Source of the DNA: Candidatus Nitrosopumilus sp.
GTDB lineage: Archaea > Thermoproteota > Nitrososphaeria > Nitrososphaerales > Nitrosopumilaceae
DNA length: 28,623 nucleotides
Direction: 5' to 3'
Assembly (NCBI GenBank): GCA_029864805.1
Contig: JAOTSS010000021.1
Location: 1-28,623, forward strand
The translations under genes were made by a program, and so were the position numbers. Shown here piece after piece: positions 9,959 through 17,280 of the stretch. The notes below the pieces were generated by a model that searched no databases, had not been told where the DNA came from, and worked only from the letters and a program-made list of their open reading frames with translations. Within the stretch, counting starts at the first letter, position 1. Every line of letters starts with the position of its first letter.

Positions 9959-10856
9959 TGTCATCACGGATTTTTTTAGAAGATTCTTTTAACATGGATT
10001 TCTCGGATTTGTCAAGACCAATTTTTTGTATTTCAAAGACACCATTTTGATTAATTTTTACAGGGATTCCCATAGACACATCATGTTCCCCATATTCACC
10101 TTCAAGAACTATTGAAGCAGGAATAGACAATTCTTTTCTGCTAATAATAGCATGAATCACATCATAGGTGTTTTTGGCAATACCAAACTGCGATCTACTC
10201 TTGTAATTTCTTAATTGTTTCCAATAACTACGGATATTTTTGATCATCGATTCTTTTATTGTGTCATCAATCAAGGAATTAAGAGCAATTCCATTAACAG
10301 AGGAATTAGAGAAAATTGGGACCATAGAATCACCATGTTCCCCAAGAACTAAAGCATTAGAGATTGACGACTGTGGAACAGACAAGTTTTCTGAAATAAA
10401 ATAACGAAATCGGCTGGAATCAAGACTCGATGCAATCCCTATTACTTTGAATCTAGATAAACCAGATTCTTTTTGAAAGAAATAAGTTAAAACATCTGGA
10501 GGGTTTGAAATTACCAAAATTATTGCAGAAGGGCAATACTGTTTGACTTTTTCTGCAATCTCTTTGATCATATCTACTTGTGATTTGATGTTTTCTGTTC
10601 TATTTTTTGTATAATTATCTCTACTTGCTGCAATAACTATGATGTCAGAATAAGACAAATCCGAATAATCATCCGTACCGCGAATGGAAAACTTGGATGT
10701 AGGAGGAATAGAATTTGCAATATCCATGGACTCACCTAATGCTTTGTCCTTAGTGCGATTTAGAAGCAGCACATCATCTAATGCATTTGCAACACAAAGA
10801 AACGCAATTGATGCTCCAACTCGGCCACTGCCAATAATTGAAATCAAATAAAACAC
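9945..10856 (-). CDS. mdh: Malate/lactate dehydrogenase family, probable malate dehydrogenase
   Basis: The 303-residue product has the Rossmann start ISIIGSGRVGASIAF, ISNPPDVLTY (N118), the LDSSRFR catalytic Asp region (D146, R149) and LGEHGDSMVP with catalytic H174. The substrate loop reads AASRDNYTKNR (R79, R85) rather than the usual RKPGM form; the retained arginines favour a dicarboxylic substrate such as oxaloacetate. The end of the second beta strand is LLLNRTKD, with N33-R34 where NAD-specific enzymes have Asp/Glu, which suggests NADP(H) use. GTG at 10856 is the listed start; a TTG three codons in (before ISIIG) is equally good. It lies 7 bp behind the uspA stop, in the HPF-UspA-Mdh operon. 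Confidence 0.85.
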   Translation of the reverse strand: MFYLISIIGSGRVGASIAFLCVANALDDVLLLNRTKDKALGESMDIANSIPPTSKFSIRGTDDYSDLSYSDIIVIAASRDNYTKNRTENIKSQVDMIKEIAEKVKQYCPSAIILVISNPPDVLTYFFQKESGLSRFKVIGIASSLDSSRFRYFISENLSVPQSSISNALVLGEHGDSMVPIFSNSSVNGIALNSLIDDTIKESMIKNIRSYWKQLRNYKSRSQFGIAKNTYDVIHAIISRKELSIPASIVLEGEYGEHDVSMGIPVKINQNGVFEIQKIGLDKSEKSMLKESSKKIRDDINSV

Positions 10857-10863
10857 AACAGGT

Positions 10864-11295
10864 TTATTTTACAATTAAGACAGGACAACGGACTTTCTGA
10901 GACACTCCATTTGCAACACTACCTAAGAGAACTTTGTCAAAACCGCCCCTTCCATGAGAACCAATTACAACAAGATCATGTTTTCGAGATTTTGCAAAAG
11001 CCACAATGTCATTTACTACAGATTTTGAAGTAATAATTTGAGATTTAAAAGTAATTTGATTTTTTTCTGCATATAATTTTAGTTTTTCAATATGTTGTTT
11101 TGTAACCTTACTTTGTTTTTTAATTAATTCTTTATCTGCTCTGGAATCATAATATTTATGATGCCAAGCATCACCTTCAAGGCAGGTCAGAAGAGTGATT
11201 TTTGATTGATATTTTTTTGCCATATCTAAAGCCACTTTAAATGCTCTAGTAGATTGGGCAGATAGATCAAACGGAACAAGAATATTTTGAAACAT
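10864..11295 (-). CDS. Universal stress protein, UspA family
   Basis: The start is set at ATG 11295, giving 143 residues beginning MFQNILVPFDLSAQS, the normal Usp N-terminus, with a Shine-Dalgarno AGGAGG nine nt upstream (11305-11310). A longer frame to 11361 has no such support. The C-terminal ATP-binding signature is GSHGRGGFDKVLLGSV (G-2X-G-9X-G-S), followed by CPVLIVK, so nucleotide binding is predicted. Usp proteins are dimeric alpha/beta proteins tied to stress and energy status. It is the middle gene of an operon: one base after the HPF-like stop and 7 bp before the dehydrogenase. Confidence 0.9.
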   Translation of the reverse strand: MFQNILVPFDLSAQSTRAFKVALDMAKKYQSKITLLTCLEGDAWHHKYYDSRADKELIKKQSKVTKQHIEKLKLYAEKNQITFKSQIITSKSVVNDIVAFAKSRKHDLVVIGSHGRGGFDKVLLGSVANGVSQKVRCPVLIVK

Positions 11296-11296
11296 T

Positions 11297-11635
11297 TCAG
11301 AATTCCTCCTTTTTACGAATACTTTCCCTTTGGCGTTTATTATCACGATTTGATAATTCACCTTCTAGTTTGCGGCTTAATTCATCGGCAATTTTTAGAA
11401 TATCCCAACCAGATTCAGTGTAAAGCAATGTATTTTTTGAAGTCTTGACAGAGGCAGTAACATCATAATGAGTTCTTGAACCTTCAGGGTTTTGAGATTC
11501 TACTGTAATTTTTGCTTCAATGATATCAGATAATACTTGTTGAACTTTTTCTAGAGCAGAGCCAAACTTTGAAGAAAGTACTTCATTTGCAGGTTCGTCT
11601 TTAGATAAGCCAACTACATACAAAGGAACAGCCAT
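11297..11635 (-). CDS. HPF/RaiA-like ribosome-associated protein
   Basis: From ATG 11635 the product has 112 residues starting MAVPLYVVGLSKDE. An upstream in-frame ATG at 11674 would add 13 residues, but a TATA-like ATATTTA about 30 nt before 11635 argues for the shorter form. The layout fits hibernation-promoting factor: a first strand and helix (SALEKVQQVLSDII), two hairpin strands (AKITVESQN, YDVTASVKTSKN), then GWDILKIADELSRKLEGELS and a basic tail (KRQRESIRKK) like the HPF helix that contacts rRNA. HPF binds the 30S decoding centre and silences ribosomes in starvation. Similarity is by pattern, so the call is moderate. It leads an operon with UspA and the dehydrogenase. Confidence 0.6.
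   Translation of the reverse strand: MAVPLYVVGLSKDEPANEVLSSKFGSALEKVQQVLSDIIEAKITVESQNPEGSRTHYDVTASVKTSKNTLLYTESGWDILKIADELSRKLEGELSNRDNKRQRESIRKKEEF
11305..11310 (-). promoter_or_regulatory. Shine-Dalgarno site of the internal uspA gene
   Basis: AGGAGG on the minus strand, nine nt before ATG 11293-11295, within the last codons of the HPF-like gene. It fixes the uspA start and shows that downstream genes use SD initiation while first genes look leaderless. Confidence 0.75.
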
Positions 11636-11744
11636 ACACTTCCCACATAATCTAGAAGTAAATATCTTTCTCAATAATTACCAGATATGGAATTCAAGGA
11701 TGGTTGTATTAAGACTTAATTAAGAAACAAAAAACAGAGGCATA

Positions 11745-12599
11745 TTGGATGTAAAAAAGATAGAATTATTAGAATTAATCACAAAGCCAATTACAGTTAA
11801 TCCAAACACCACATTATTAAAAACCAGAGAGAGCCTATTAAAAAATAAAGTAAAAAGAATAGTTATTGTAGATAAGAAAAAACCCATGGGAGTAATTACT
11901 GAAAAAGATATTGCAAAAAAAATCTATGGGTTAGGTTCAAACCCAATCAAATCTGTAAAAGCAAAAGATTTCATCCCTAAGAAATTATTTACCTTAACCG
12001 CAGACAATACAGTAGAGGAATGTGCAAAGATGATGAAGAAACACAGGATCAGTGCAGTGATCATTACAAATGATGACAATACATTACGAGGCATTGTGAC
12101 TGAGACAGATCTAGTAAAAGCATTCCTTACAAAAGAATCAACGTCATTCAAAGTTTCAGAAATAATGAAAAAAGATGTCATCACTGCCTCTCCAAGTGAT
12201 CCAATATTACATGTGGAGAGCCTATTGCTGAAATATGGCATATCAAGAGTGGTGATTAAAAGAAATCAAAGCCCAGTGGGAATCATCACATTCAGAGATT
12301 TTGTTCCTGCTAAGATACCGCAATGGATTGCAGAATCAGCTGATCCTAAAGAAGTTCAAGAATACAAATTCAAAAAAGGCTTAGAAGAAATTCATTCAAA
12401 TCAAATGAGCTATCTGTTTCCATTTCATGCTACAGACATCATGGCAACCAAGCCCATTACAATTGAGATGAATGATGATATTAAAAATGCAATTACCCTT
12501 ATGATTAAAAACAACATTAGTGGATTGCCAGTTGTAAAAAAATCAAAATTGGTAGGAATAGTTACAAAATCAGATATTGTTGCAGCATTAGCTGGGTAA
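11745..12599 (+). CDS. Four-CBS-domain protein
   Basis: Translation from TTG at 11745 gives 284 residues made of four CBS motifs in two pairs (about 10-62, 75-131, 138-193 and 226-284). Each shows the typical endings: GVITEKDIAKK, GIVTETDLVKA, GIITFRDFVPA and GIVTKSDIVAA. Paired CBS domains bind adenine nucleotides such as AMP, ATP or S-adenosylmethionine and act as energy sensors. There is no catalytic or membrane domain, so it must act on a partner. TTAATTAAG at about 11717-11725 lies close to 28 nt upstream, consistent with a leaderless transcript. It is divergent from the HPF-UspA-Mdh operon and convergent with the second uspA gene, whose stop is 2 bp away. Confidence 0.9.
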   Translation: MDVKKIELLELITKPITVNPNTTLLKTRESLLKNKVKRIVIVDKKKPMGVITEKDIAKKIYGLGSNPIKSVKAKDFIPKKLFTLTADNTVEECAKMMKKHRISAVIITNDDNTLRGIVTETDLVKAFLTKESTSFKVSEIMKKDVITASPSDPILHVESLLLKYGISRVVIKRNQSPVGIITFRDFVPAKIPQWIAESADPKEVQEYKFKKGLEEIHSNQMSYLFPFHATDIMATKPITIEMNDDIKNAITLMIKNNISGLPVVKKSKLVGIVTKSDIVAALAG

Positions 12600-12601
12600 T
12601 T

Positions 12602-13033
12602 TTATTTTACAATTAATACTGGCTTTTTGGATTTATGTAAAACATAATTTGAAACACTTCCTAAGAAAAGTTCTTTTGCAGAACCTCGTCCACGAGCACC
12701 AATTACAACCATATCAATTCCATTTTTTTTGTTATTAGCAAATTTTGCAATATCATATCCAGGATCCCCTGCAATTGCCTTTCCGGTTAATTGAATTCCA
12801 TTTTTCGCAGCTCTGACTTTAGCTTCATTTAGAGTTTTTTTTACTTCAGTCATTGAATTAAAATCTAAGAATCCAAGCGGATGAATTGCATATATTCCGG
12901 GTACAGATTTAACAGACAAAGCAACGATTGTGCCTTGAGATTGTCTTGCAATGTGAATGGCCATATCCAAACCACGAATGGAATTTTTTGAACCATCAAG
13001 CGGAACCAAAATTTTTTTAGTTTTGATTGCCAT
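12602..13033 (-). CDS. Universal stress protein, UspA family
   Basis: From ATG 13033 the product has 143 residues starting MAIKTKKILVPLDGSKNS. A TTG 12 nt further out is less likely because a TATA-like TTATAAATT at about 13055-13063 predicts transcription starting near ATG 13033. The ATP-binding signature is GARGRGSAKELFLGSVSNYVL, then KPVLIVK. It is a paralogue of the Usp gene at 10864-11295 but only moderately similar. Together with the flanking CBS genes it forms an adenylate-sensing group. A GGAAG directly before the ATG could serve as a weak SD site. Confidence 0.9.
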   Translation of the reverse strand: MAIKTKKILVPLDGSKNSIRGLDMAIHIARQSQGTIVALSVKSVPGIYAIHPLGFLDFNSMTEVKKTLNEAKVRAAKNGIQLTGKAIAGDPGYDIAKFANNKKNGIDMVVIGARGRGSAKELFLGSVSNYVLHKSKKPVLIVK

Positions 13034-13144
13034 GTTCTTCCACAAAGGAATTAGAATTTATAACTCTATAACGATTATCTTGACTGATTTTCAATTGTGA
13101 TAATTTAGAATTTATCTCATATAATTGAAAAAGTATGGAAAAAT

Positions 13145-13582
13145 ATGGCCAGTACATTTGTAAATCAAATTATGAGTAAAAATGTGCTTACAGTTGACAA
13201 GTCAACATCATTACAAGAAGCAGCAGCAAGCATGACTAAATTAAACATAGGTTGTGTAATTGCCACTGAAAATTCCAAACCGATTGGCATAATTACTGAA
13301 CGAGACTTTGTTACAAAAGTTGCGGCTGAAGGAAGACCATTATTTACAGAGATCTCAGAAGTAATGTCATCACCATTAATTACAATAGATTCTGAGGAAA
13401 CGATTTGGGAAGCTTCAGAAATGATGAAAGAGAAATTAATTCATAAATTACCAGTCAAAGATAATGATCAAATTGTAGGAATTATAACTACTTCAGATAT
13501 TGTAAGAATATCTAGTGTTGGATCAGATTCAGAAATGCGTAGAATATGTGATCAGATTATCATGAGAATGAAAGAGAAATAG
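13145..13582 (+). CDS. CBS-domain pair protein
   Basis: The 145-residue product is a single Bateman module: CBS1 at about 8-62 (VNQIMSKNVLTVDKS to GIITERDFVTKV) and CBS2 at about 70-128 (SEVMSSPLITIDSEE to GIITTSDIVRI), plus a short helical tail. Such stand-alone pairs bind adenine nucleotides and usually regulate another protein. TATAATTG at about 13119-13126 lies about 25 nt before the ATG, so the message is probably leaderless. It is divergent from the uspA gene and sits 49 bp before thioredoxin reductase, with which it might be co-transcribed. Confidence 0.9.
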   Translation: MASTFVNQIMSKNVLTVDKSTSLQEAAASMTKLNIGCVIATENSKPIGIITERDFVTKVAAEGRPLFTEISEVMSSPLITIDSEETIWEASEMMKEKLIHKLPVKDNDQIVGIITTSDIVRISSVGSDSEMRRICDQIIMRMKEK

Positions 13583-13631
13583 TTGGTAAAAGATATTCAC
13601 TTAAATTATTGAAACAGAGTTATCAAACATC

Positions 13632-14633
13632 ATGATGGCAGCAGATGCAGGATCAACAGTATTAGAAACAAATGATAGCGATCCAATGAAACCAGATAAA
13701 GCTAAAACAAAGTTTGATGTAATTATTATTGGCGCAGGTCCTTCAGGGTATACTGCAGGAATTTATTGTTCAAGAGCAGGTTATGACACTTTAATTTTAT
13801 CAGGAATTCTTCCAGGAGGACAGTTAGTAAACACCACAGAAGTGGAAAATTATCCTGGATTTGAGAACGGAATCATGGGTCCAGATTTAATGATAGACAT
13901 GAGAAAACAATCTCAAAGAATGGGAACAGTGATTATTGATGATGAAGCAGTAGATGTAGATTTTAGACGAAGTCCCTTCAAAGTTTTAACAGCATCAGAA
14001 GAATACGAGGGACGCGCAGTGATTATTGCAACTGGCGCAAATCCAAGAAAAATGGGATTGACAGGAGAACAAACATTTGCAGGAAAAGGTGTTTCATATT
14101 GTGCAACATGTGATGGACCATTCTTTAGAAATCAGGAGATAGTTGTAGTAGGAGGAGGAGATTCAGCCATAGAAGAAGCAACATTCCTTACGAAATTTGC
14201 CACAACGGTTCACATCATACATAGAAGAAATGAATTACGTGCAAGTAAAATAATGCAAGAGCGCGCATTGAACAATGAAAAAATAAGAATTCATTGGGAT
14301 TCAGCAGTTACAGACATCAAAGGAGACCAGAAAATGCAGCAGGTTATTCTAAAAAATCTAAAAACACAAGAAGAGACAATAATTGATGCGGGCGGTCTTT
14401 TTGTTGCAATAGGACATGAACCAAATACAAAATTATTCAAAGGTCAAATTGATTTGGATGATGAAGGATATGTTATCTTAAAAAATAAAACCCATACAAA
14501 TATTGAAGGAGTTTTTGCAGCTGGTGATGTACATGATAGAAATTATAGACAGGCAATTACTGCAGCAGGATATGGATGTATGGCAGCAATTGATGTTGAC
14601 AAGTATCTAACAGAAAGTGCAGATAAGAAATAA
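13632..14633 (+). CDS. trxB: Thioredoxin reductase
   Basis: The 333-residue product has an N-terminal extension of about 27 residues before the FAD motif DVIIIGAGPSGYTAGIYCSRAG (split here: DVIIIGAGPSGY then TAGIYCSRAG, about 29-50), redox pair C157-ATC160 in SYCATCDGPFF, the NADPH motif VVVGGGDSAIEEA at about 171-183 with IIHRRNELRAS at 195-205 for the 2'-phosphate, and a C-terminal FAD motif GVFAAGDVHDRNYRQ. It passes electrons from NADPH to thioredoxin-like proteins in the cytoplasm. Two ATGs (13632, 13635) can serve as start. The stop overlaps the next start as TAATG, so the two genes are translationally coupled. Confidence 0.93.
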   Translation: MMAADAGSTVLETNDSDPMKPDKAKTKFDVIIIGAGPSGYTAGIYCSRAGYDTLILSGILPGGQLVNTTEVENYPGFENGIMGPDLMIDMRKQSQRMGTVIIDDEAVDVDFRRSPFKVLTASEEYEGRAVIIATGANPRKMGLTGEQTFAGKGVSYCATCDGPFFRNQEIVVVGGGDSAIEEATFLTKFATTVHIIHRRNELRASKIMQERALNNEKIRIHWDSAVTDIKGDQKMQQVILKNLKTQEETIIDAGGLFVAIGHEPNTKLFKGQIDLDDEGYVILKNKTHTNIEGVFAAGDVHDRNYRQAITAAGYGCMAAIDVDKYLTESADKK

Positions 14634-14848
14634 TGAAAAATGCACAATGCAAAAAGTGTCTAAAAAAATTCCAACAAAAAGATATCTTCACAATTCAGCA
14701 ATTCCAATATAGAAAAATTCCAACATACAAATGGTCTCTGGATTTTTTCAAGAAATTAAAAATAGATGAATGGGATTCATTCTGCGAAAATTGCATGATA
14801 GAATATTCTAAAAAATCCAAGGCAGAATGGGATAAATTAAAAGTTTAA
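14633..14848 (+). CDS. Small two-CxxC zinc-ribbon-like protein
   Basis: The 71-residue product has C6-KK-C9 near the N-terminus and C51-EN-C54 near the C-terminus, spaced as in a zinc ribbon, with a basic/aromatic region between them. I do not recognise the family. Its ATG shares one base with the trxB stop (TAATG), implying coupled translation and a related job, for example a metal-binding or dithiol partner of the thioredoxin system. It is basic and could instead bind nucleic acid. Confidence 0.75.
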   Translation: MKNAQCKKCLKKFQQKDIFTIQQFQYRKIPTYKWSLDFFKKLKIDEWDSFCENCMIEYSKKSKAEWDKLKV

Positions 14849-14873
14849 CAGTTTTACAAGCAGACAATACACC

Positions 14874-15344
14874 ATGAAGGATGTAAAGAATCTAAAAAGA
14901 ACAATTGATGAAATTAGCATAAAACTAACAAAATTAGGAACAGAACTAGGAGAAATTAAGTTCAGCTATAAAGTAGAAGCAAAACCATCCAAAGAATATT
15001 GGGAGAAAAGAATGAATGAATTCAAAAAATACAATGAAAAGGGTTTAGAATATTATAATCAAGTTTATGCCATGATGAATTTGATTAACAAAGAAGAATC
15101 TCAAATGTTTCTTTTACGTACAAGTAAATTTCGACAGCTCGGATTGGAATTATTAGAAATCATGCAAAAAATCAAAAATAATCCATCAATTACGGATCCG
15201 AAAGACAAACAGCAAAGCCTATGGAGTAAAGACATTAAAAATAAAATCACTGAACAAAGCAACAAATGCCTCAATCATGAAAGAGAAATGAATTTATCAT
15301 TTAGAAATTTTTATCAAAAGGAATTAAAGAAAATATCAGAATAG
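14874..15344 (+). CDS. Helical, coiled-coil-like hypothetical protein
   Basis: The 156-residue product is very rich in Lys, Glu, Asn and Leu with heptad-like spacing (LKRTIDEISIKLTKLGTELG; later LLRTSKFRQLGLELLEIMQK). No signal peptide, membrane segment or catalytic motif is visible and only one Cys (near 130). It starts 25 nt after the CxxC gene and probably belongs to the trxB transcript. No family is recognised. The stop lies 3 bp from the convergent cysteine synthase gene. Confidence 0.7.
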   Translation: MKDVKNLKRTIDEISIKLTKLGTELGEIKFSYKVEAKPSKEYWEKRMNEFKKYNEKGLEYYNQVYAMMNLINKEESQMFLLRTSKFRQLGLELLEIMQKIKNNPSITDPKDKQQSLWSKDIKNKITEQSNKCLNHEREMNLSFRNFYQKELKKISE

Positions 15345-15347
15345 CAT

Positions 15348-16340
15348 CTAATATGCTAAATCAGACATGTATTTTGCTTCTTTCAAAGAATTTTCAAATA
15401 CTTCTTCAGACATGATGTTTTGAGCAGCATAAACACTCTTGAACTTTCGTCCATCATCGGCAAAAATTCCCACCACACATGCATCACCTTCGACAGGATA
15501 TTTTTTCATACATGCATAAACCGCTGCTGATGAAGGACTGATTAAGAGTTGATCTTTTTCAAATACTTCTTTAACTACAGAAAACGCTTCTTCATTATCA
15601 ACAGAGACCCAATCATCTACAACATTTTCTCGTTTTAAAAACAAATCAGGTTTTGCAGACTCTTCAAAGTTTCTCCACCCTTGTATCAAATGATTTTGTT
15701 GAGGTTGACAACCAATAATCTTAACATTAGGATTTTTTTCTTTAAGAAAAGTGCCAATACCCGTAATCGTTCCACCAGTACCAACCCCCGTAAAGAAGTG
15801 AGTCACTTTTCCCTCAGTTTGCTTCCAAATTTCTGGGCCAGTTCCAACATAATGGCCCTTGAAATTTGCCTCGTTTGCATACTGATTTGGGGAATAATAG
15901 GTATCAGGTCTGGATGATGCAATGGATGTAGCTAGTGCAATACTTTGATCTGTTCCAGCTCCTACCTTAGGACATAAATCATCACTTGTCTCAAACACCT
16001 TTGCGCCAAGTTTTCTAATGATATCCTTAGTTTCATTACTTGCTTTTTCAGGAATTACTATCTCAACTTTGTAGCCCAATACATTTGCAATACCAGTTAA
16101 TGCAATTCCAGTATTTCCAGAAGTAGGTTCAATGATTATGCTTTTTCCTTTTGTTAGAATTCCTCGTTCTTCACCATCTTTAATCATCCAATATGCCGCT
16201 CTATCCTTTACAGAGCCAAAGGGGTTATGGCCTTCTAATTTTGCAAAATATTCAGTGTTATCATGAGAAAGGGAGTTTAATTTTACTAGCGGAGTGTTCC
16301 CAACACGACTCAAGACATCTGTATCAGTGACAGTAGTCAT
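15348..16340 (-). CDS. PLP-dependent cysteine synthase (CysK/CysM fold)
   Basis: The 330-residue product has NPFGSVKDRAAYWMI with the PLP lysine K45, the substrate loop EPTSGNTGIA at 71-80 and the phosphate loop GVGTGGTITG at 185-194. It makes cysteine from an activated serine and sulfide. After strand KIIGCQP it has LIQGWRNFEES, where R223 falls near the arginine that recognises the phosphate in O-phosphoserine-using enzymes such as mycobacterial CysM (a YALRN context). This suggests O-phosphoserine instead of O-acetylserine, but is not proof. It lies 8 bp behind tusA, so sulfur may be supplied by that carrier. A tail of about 25 residues follows the catalytic core. Confidence 0.88.
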   Translation of the reverse strand: MTTVTDTDVLSRVGNTPLVKLNSLSHDNTEYFAKLEGHNPFGSVKDRAAYWMIKDGEERGILTKGKSIIIEPTSGNTGIALTGIANVLGYKVEIVIPEKASNETKDIIRKLGAKVFETSDDLCPKVGAGTDQSIALATSIASSRPDTYYSPNQYANEANFKGHYVGTGPEIWKQTEGKVTHFFTGVGTGGTITGIGTFLKEKNPNVKIIGCQPQQNHLIQGWRNFEESAKPDLFLKRENVVDDWVSVDNEEAFSVVKEVFEKDQLLISPSSAAVYACMKKYPVEGDACVVGIFADDGRKFKSVYAAQNIMSEEVFENSLKEAKYMSDLAY

Positions 16341-16348
16341 TATCCTGA

Positions 16349-16585
16349 TTATTTCACCTTTTTAATTTGAAATGTTATAACATCGCCATCTTTGGATAAA
16401 TCTAATAGTTCATGACCATTTCTTGTGACCCATCTAGAGATATCATCTTCAGCAGCAGGATCATCGGCAGAAACTGTCAAGGTTTCACCAACTTGCATTT
16501 TTTCAATTTCAATTTTTGTTCTAAATACAGGTTCAGGACAAAACAATCCAGTTGCATCTAACTTTTTTGCAGTTGATTCAGACAT
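16349..16585 (-). CDS. tusA: TusA/SirA-like sulfur carrier
   Basis: The 78-residue product has the TusA core LDATGLFCPEPVFRTKIEIEK (given as LDATGLFCPEPV and FRTKIEIEK), with persulfide-carrying C16 in the CPxP motif, then VGETLTVSADDPAAEDDISRW and a final strand. TusA proteins hand sulfane sulfur from a donor to tRNA thiolation, cofactor or cysteine synthesis enzymes. It is the first gene of an operon with cysteine synthase (8 bp apart). A TATA-like TTTTAATATG at about 16616-16625 precedes the ATG by some 30 nt. Confidence 0.93.
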   Translation of the reverse strand: MSESTAKKLDATGLFCPEPVFRTKIEIEKMQVGETLTVSADDPAAEDDISRWVTRNGHELLDLSKDGDVITFQIKKVK

Positions 16586-17008
16586 TGATACCTAGTTCAT
16601 CAAAGACGTTTTGTCATATTAAAATCTAATCAAGTGAGAAAAAAGGTAGATTTGACAATTAGGCCAAGTCAATTTTATGCTCATAAAAAACAAAGATTGA
16701 TCGCTAATTCCAACTAAACAAAACACAAATGAAAATCAAATTATCTTTCTTGTTCTCTGTTAATCCATGAAAAAGATGACATTGAAATTAAAGATCAAGA
16801 TTACCTAGACTTTCAATTAATAGATAATAAAAGGTCTTAGAGTGAAAATACTACAGAAATTAACCAATATTACATTATCATAGAAAAGAATAGAAAGAAT
16901 TCTCACAGAAATTACTTGTTTAGATTTTTAGTCTTGCTTTCGATCATTCTATGAAGATCACTGATAATCAACGACAGGATTATACGAGTTCATTTTTGAT
17001 AATCAAAT
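16586..17008 (+). other. Intergenic interval, 423 bp
   Basis: It contains the tusA promoter on its left side and, on its right, a TATA-like GATTATACG at about 16977-16985 serving the small Cys-rich gene. Between them a plus-strand frame (about 16726-16840) reads protein-like in places (IHEKDDIEIKDQDYLDFQ) but has no usable start; it could be a gene remnant. I see no tRNA, terminator or repeat. Confidence 0.5.
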
Positions 17009-17122
17009 ATGGCGTCTAGTTCGTGGTGTTTTCATTGTTCTCTCATAGTCGGTCACCCAACTGAGAAAGGAAACTGTAAGTGTATGTGTAATAAAGATGA
17101 TGGATTTAAGACAGTCACTTGA
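17009..17122 (+). CDS. Cys-rich 37-residue small protein
   Basis: ATG 17009 to TGA 17122 encodes 37 residues: MASSSWCFHCSLIVGHPTEK followed by GNCKCMCNKDDGFKTVT. It has five cysteines plus two histidines arranged C-F-H-C ... H ... C-K-C-M-C, a likely metal-binding knuckle. It is too short for ordinary gene callers. A TATA-like GATTATACG lies about 25-30 nt before the ATG, the usual leaderless spacing. The stop overlaps by 8 bp the end of the convergent RHH frame. Function unknown; metal storage, redox sensing or a tiny regulator are open. Confidence 0.6.
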   Translation: MASSSWCFHCSLIVGHPTEKGNCKCMCNKDDGFKTVT

Positions 17123-17280
17123 AAGATTTTTTTAACTGCTCATTAACAATTTGAGAAAAACTCACATTTTTCTCAGACGTTTTAATTTGTTCTGCCTGAA
17201 CTTTTCTCAGTTTTGTTATCAATACATCATCAAGCATTATTGTGATTCTTTGGGATATGAAAATATTTGTTTTTCATCAT
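17115..17280 (-). pseudogene. Ribbon-helix-helix regulator with a one-base frameshift
   Basis: The minus-strand frame from ATG 17237 to TGA 17115 encodes 40 residues, MLDDVLITKLRKVQAEQIKT then a helix with VSFSQIVNEQLKKS, the two helices of an RHH/CopG DNA-binding protein. The essential N-terminal strand is in another frame: ATG 17280 gives MMKNKYFHIPK before shifting. Removing one A from the AAA of CCCAAAGAATC (about 17249-17251) joins them as HIPRITIMLDDV, a textbook RHH start, and gives 54 residues. So the gene is broken by one extra base, or the sequence contains an error. RHH proteins of this size are DNA-binding dimers acting as repressors or antitoxins. No toxin is visible beside it. 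Confidence 0.5.

Noticed and set aside
16726..16840. Protein-like plus-strand frame between tusA and the Cys-rich gene
   Set aside because: It lacks a start codon and the in-frame ATG readings stop after 13 residues. Mentioned in the interval entry only.
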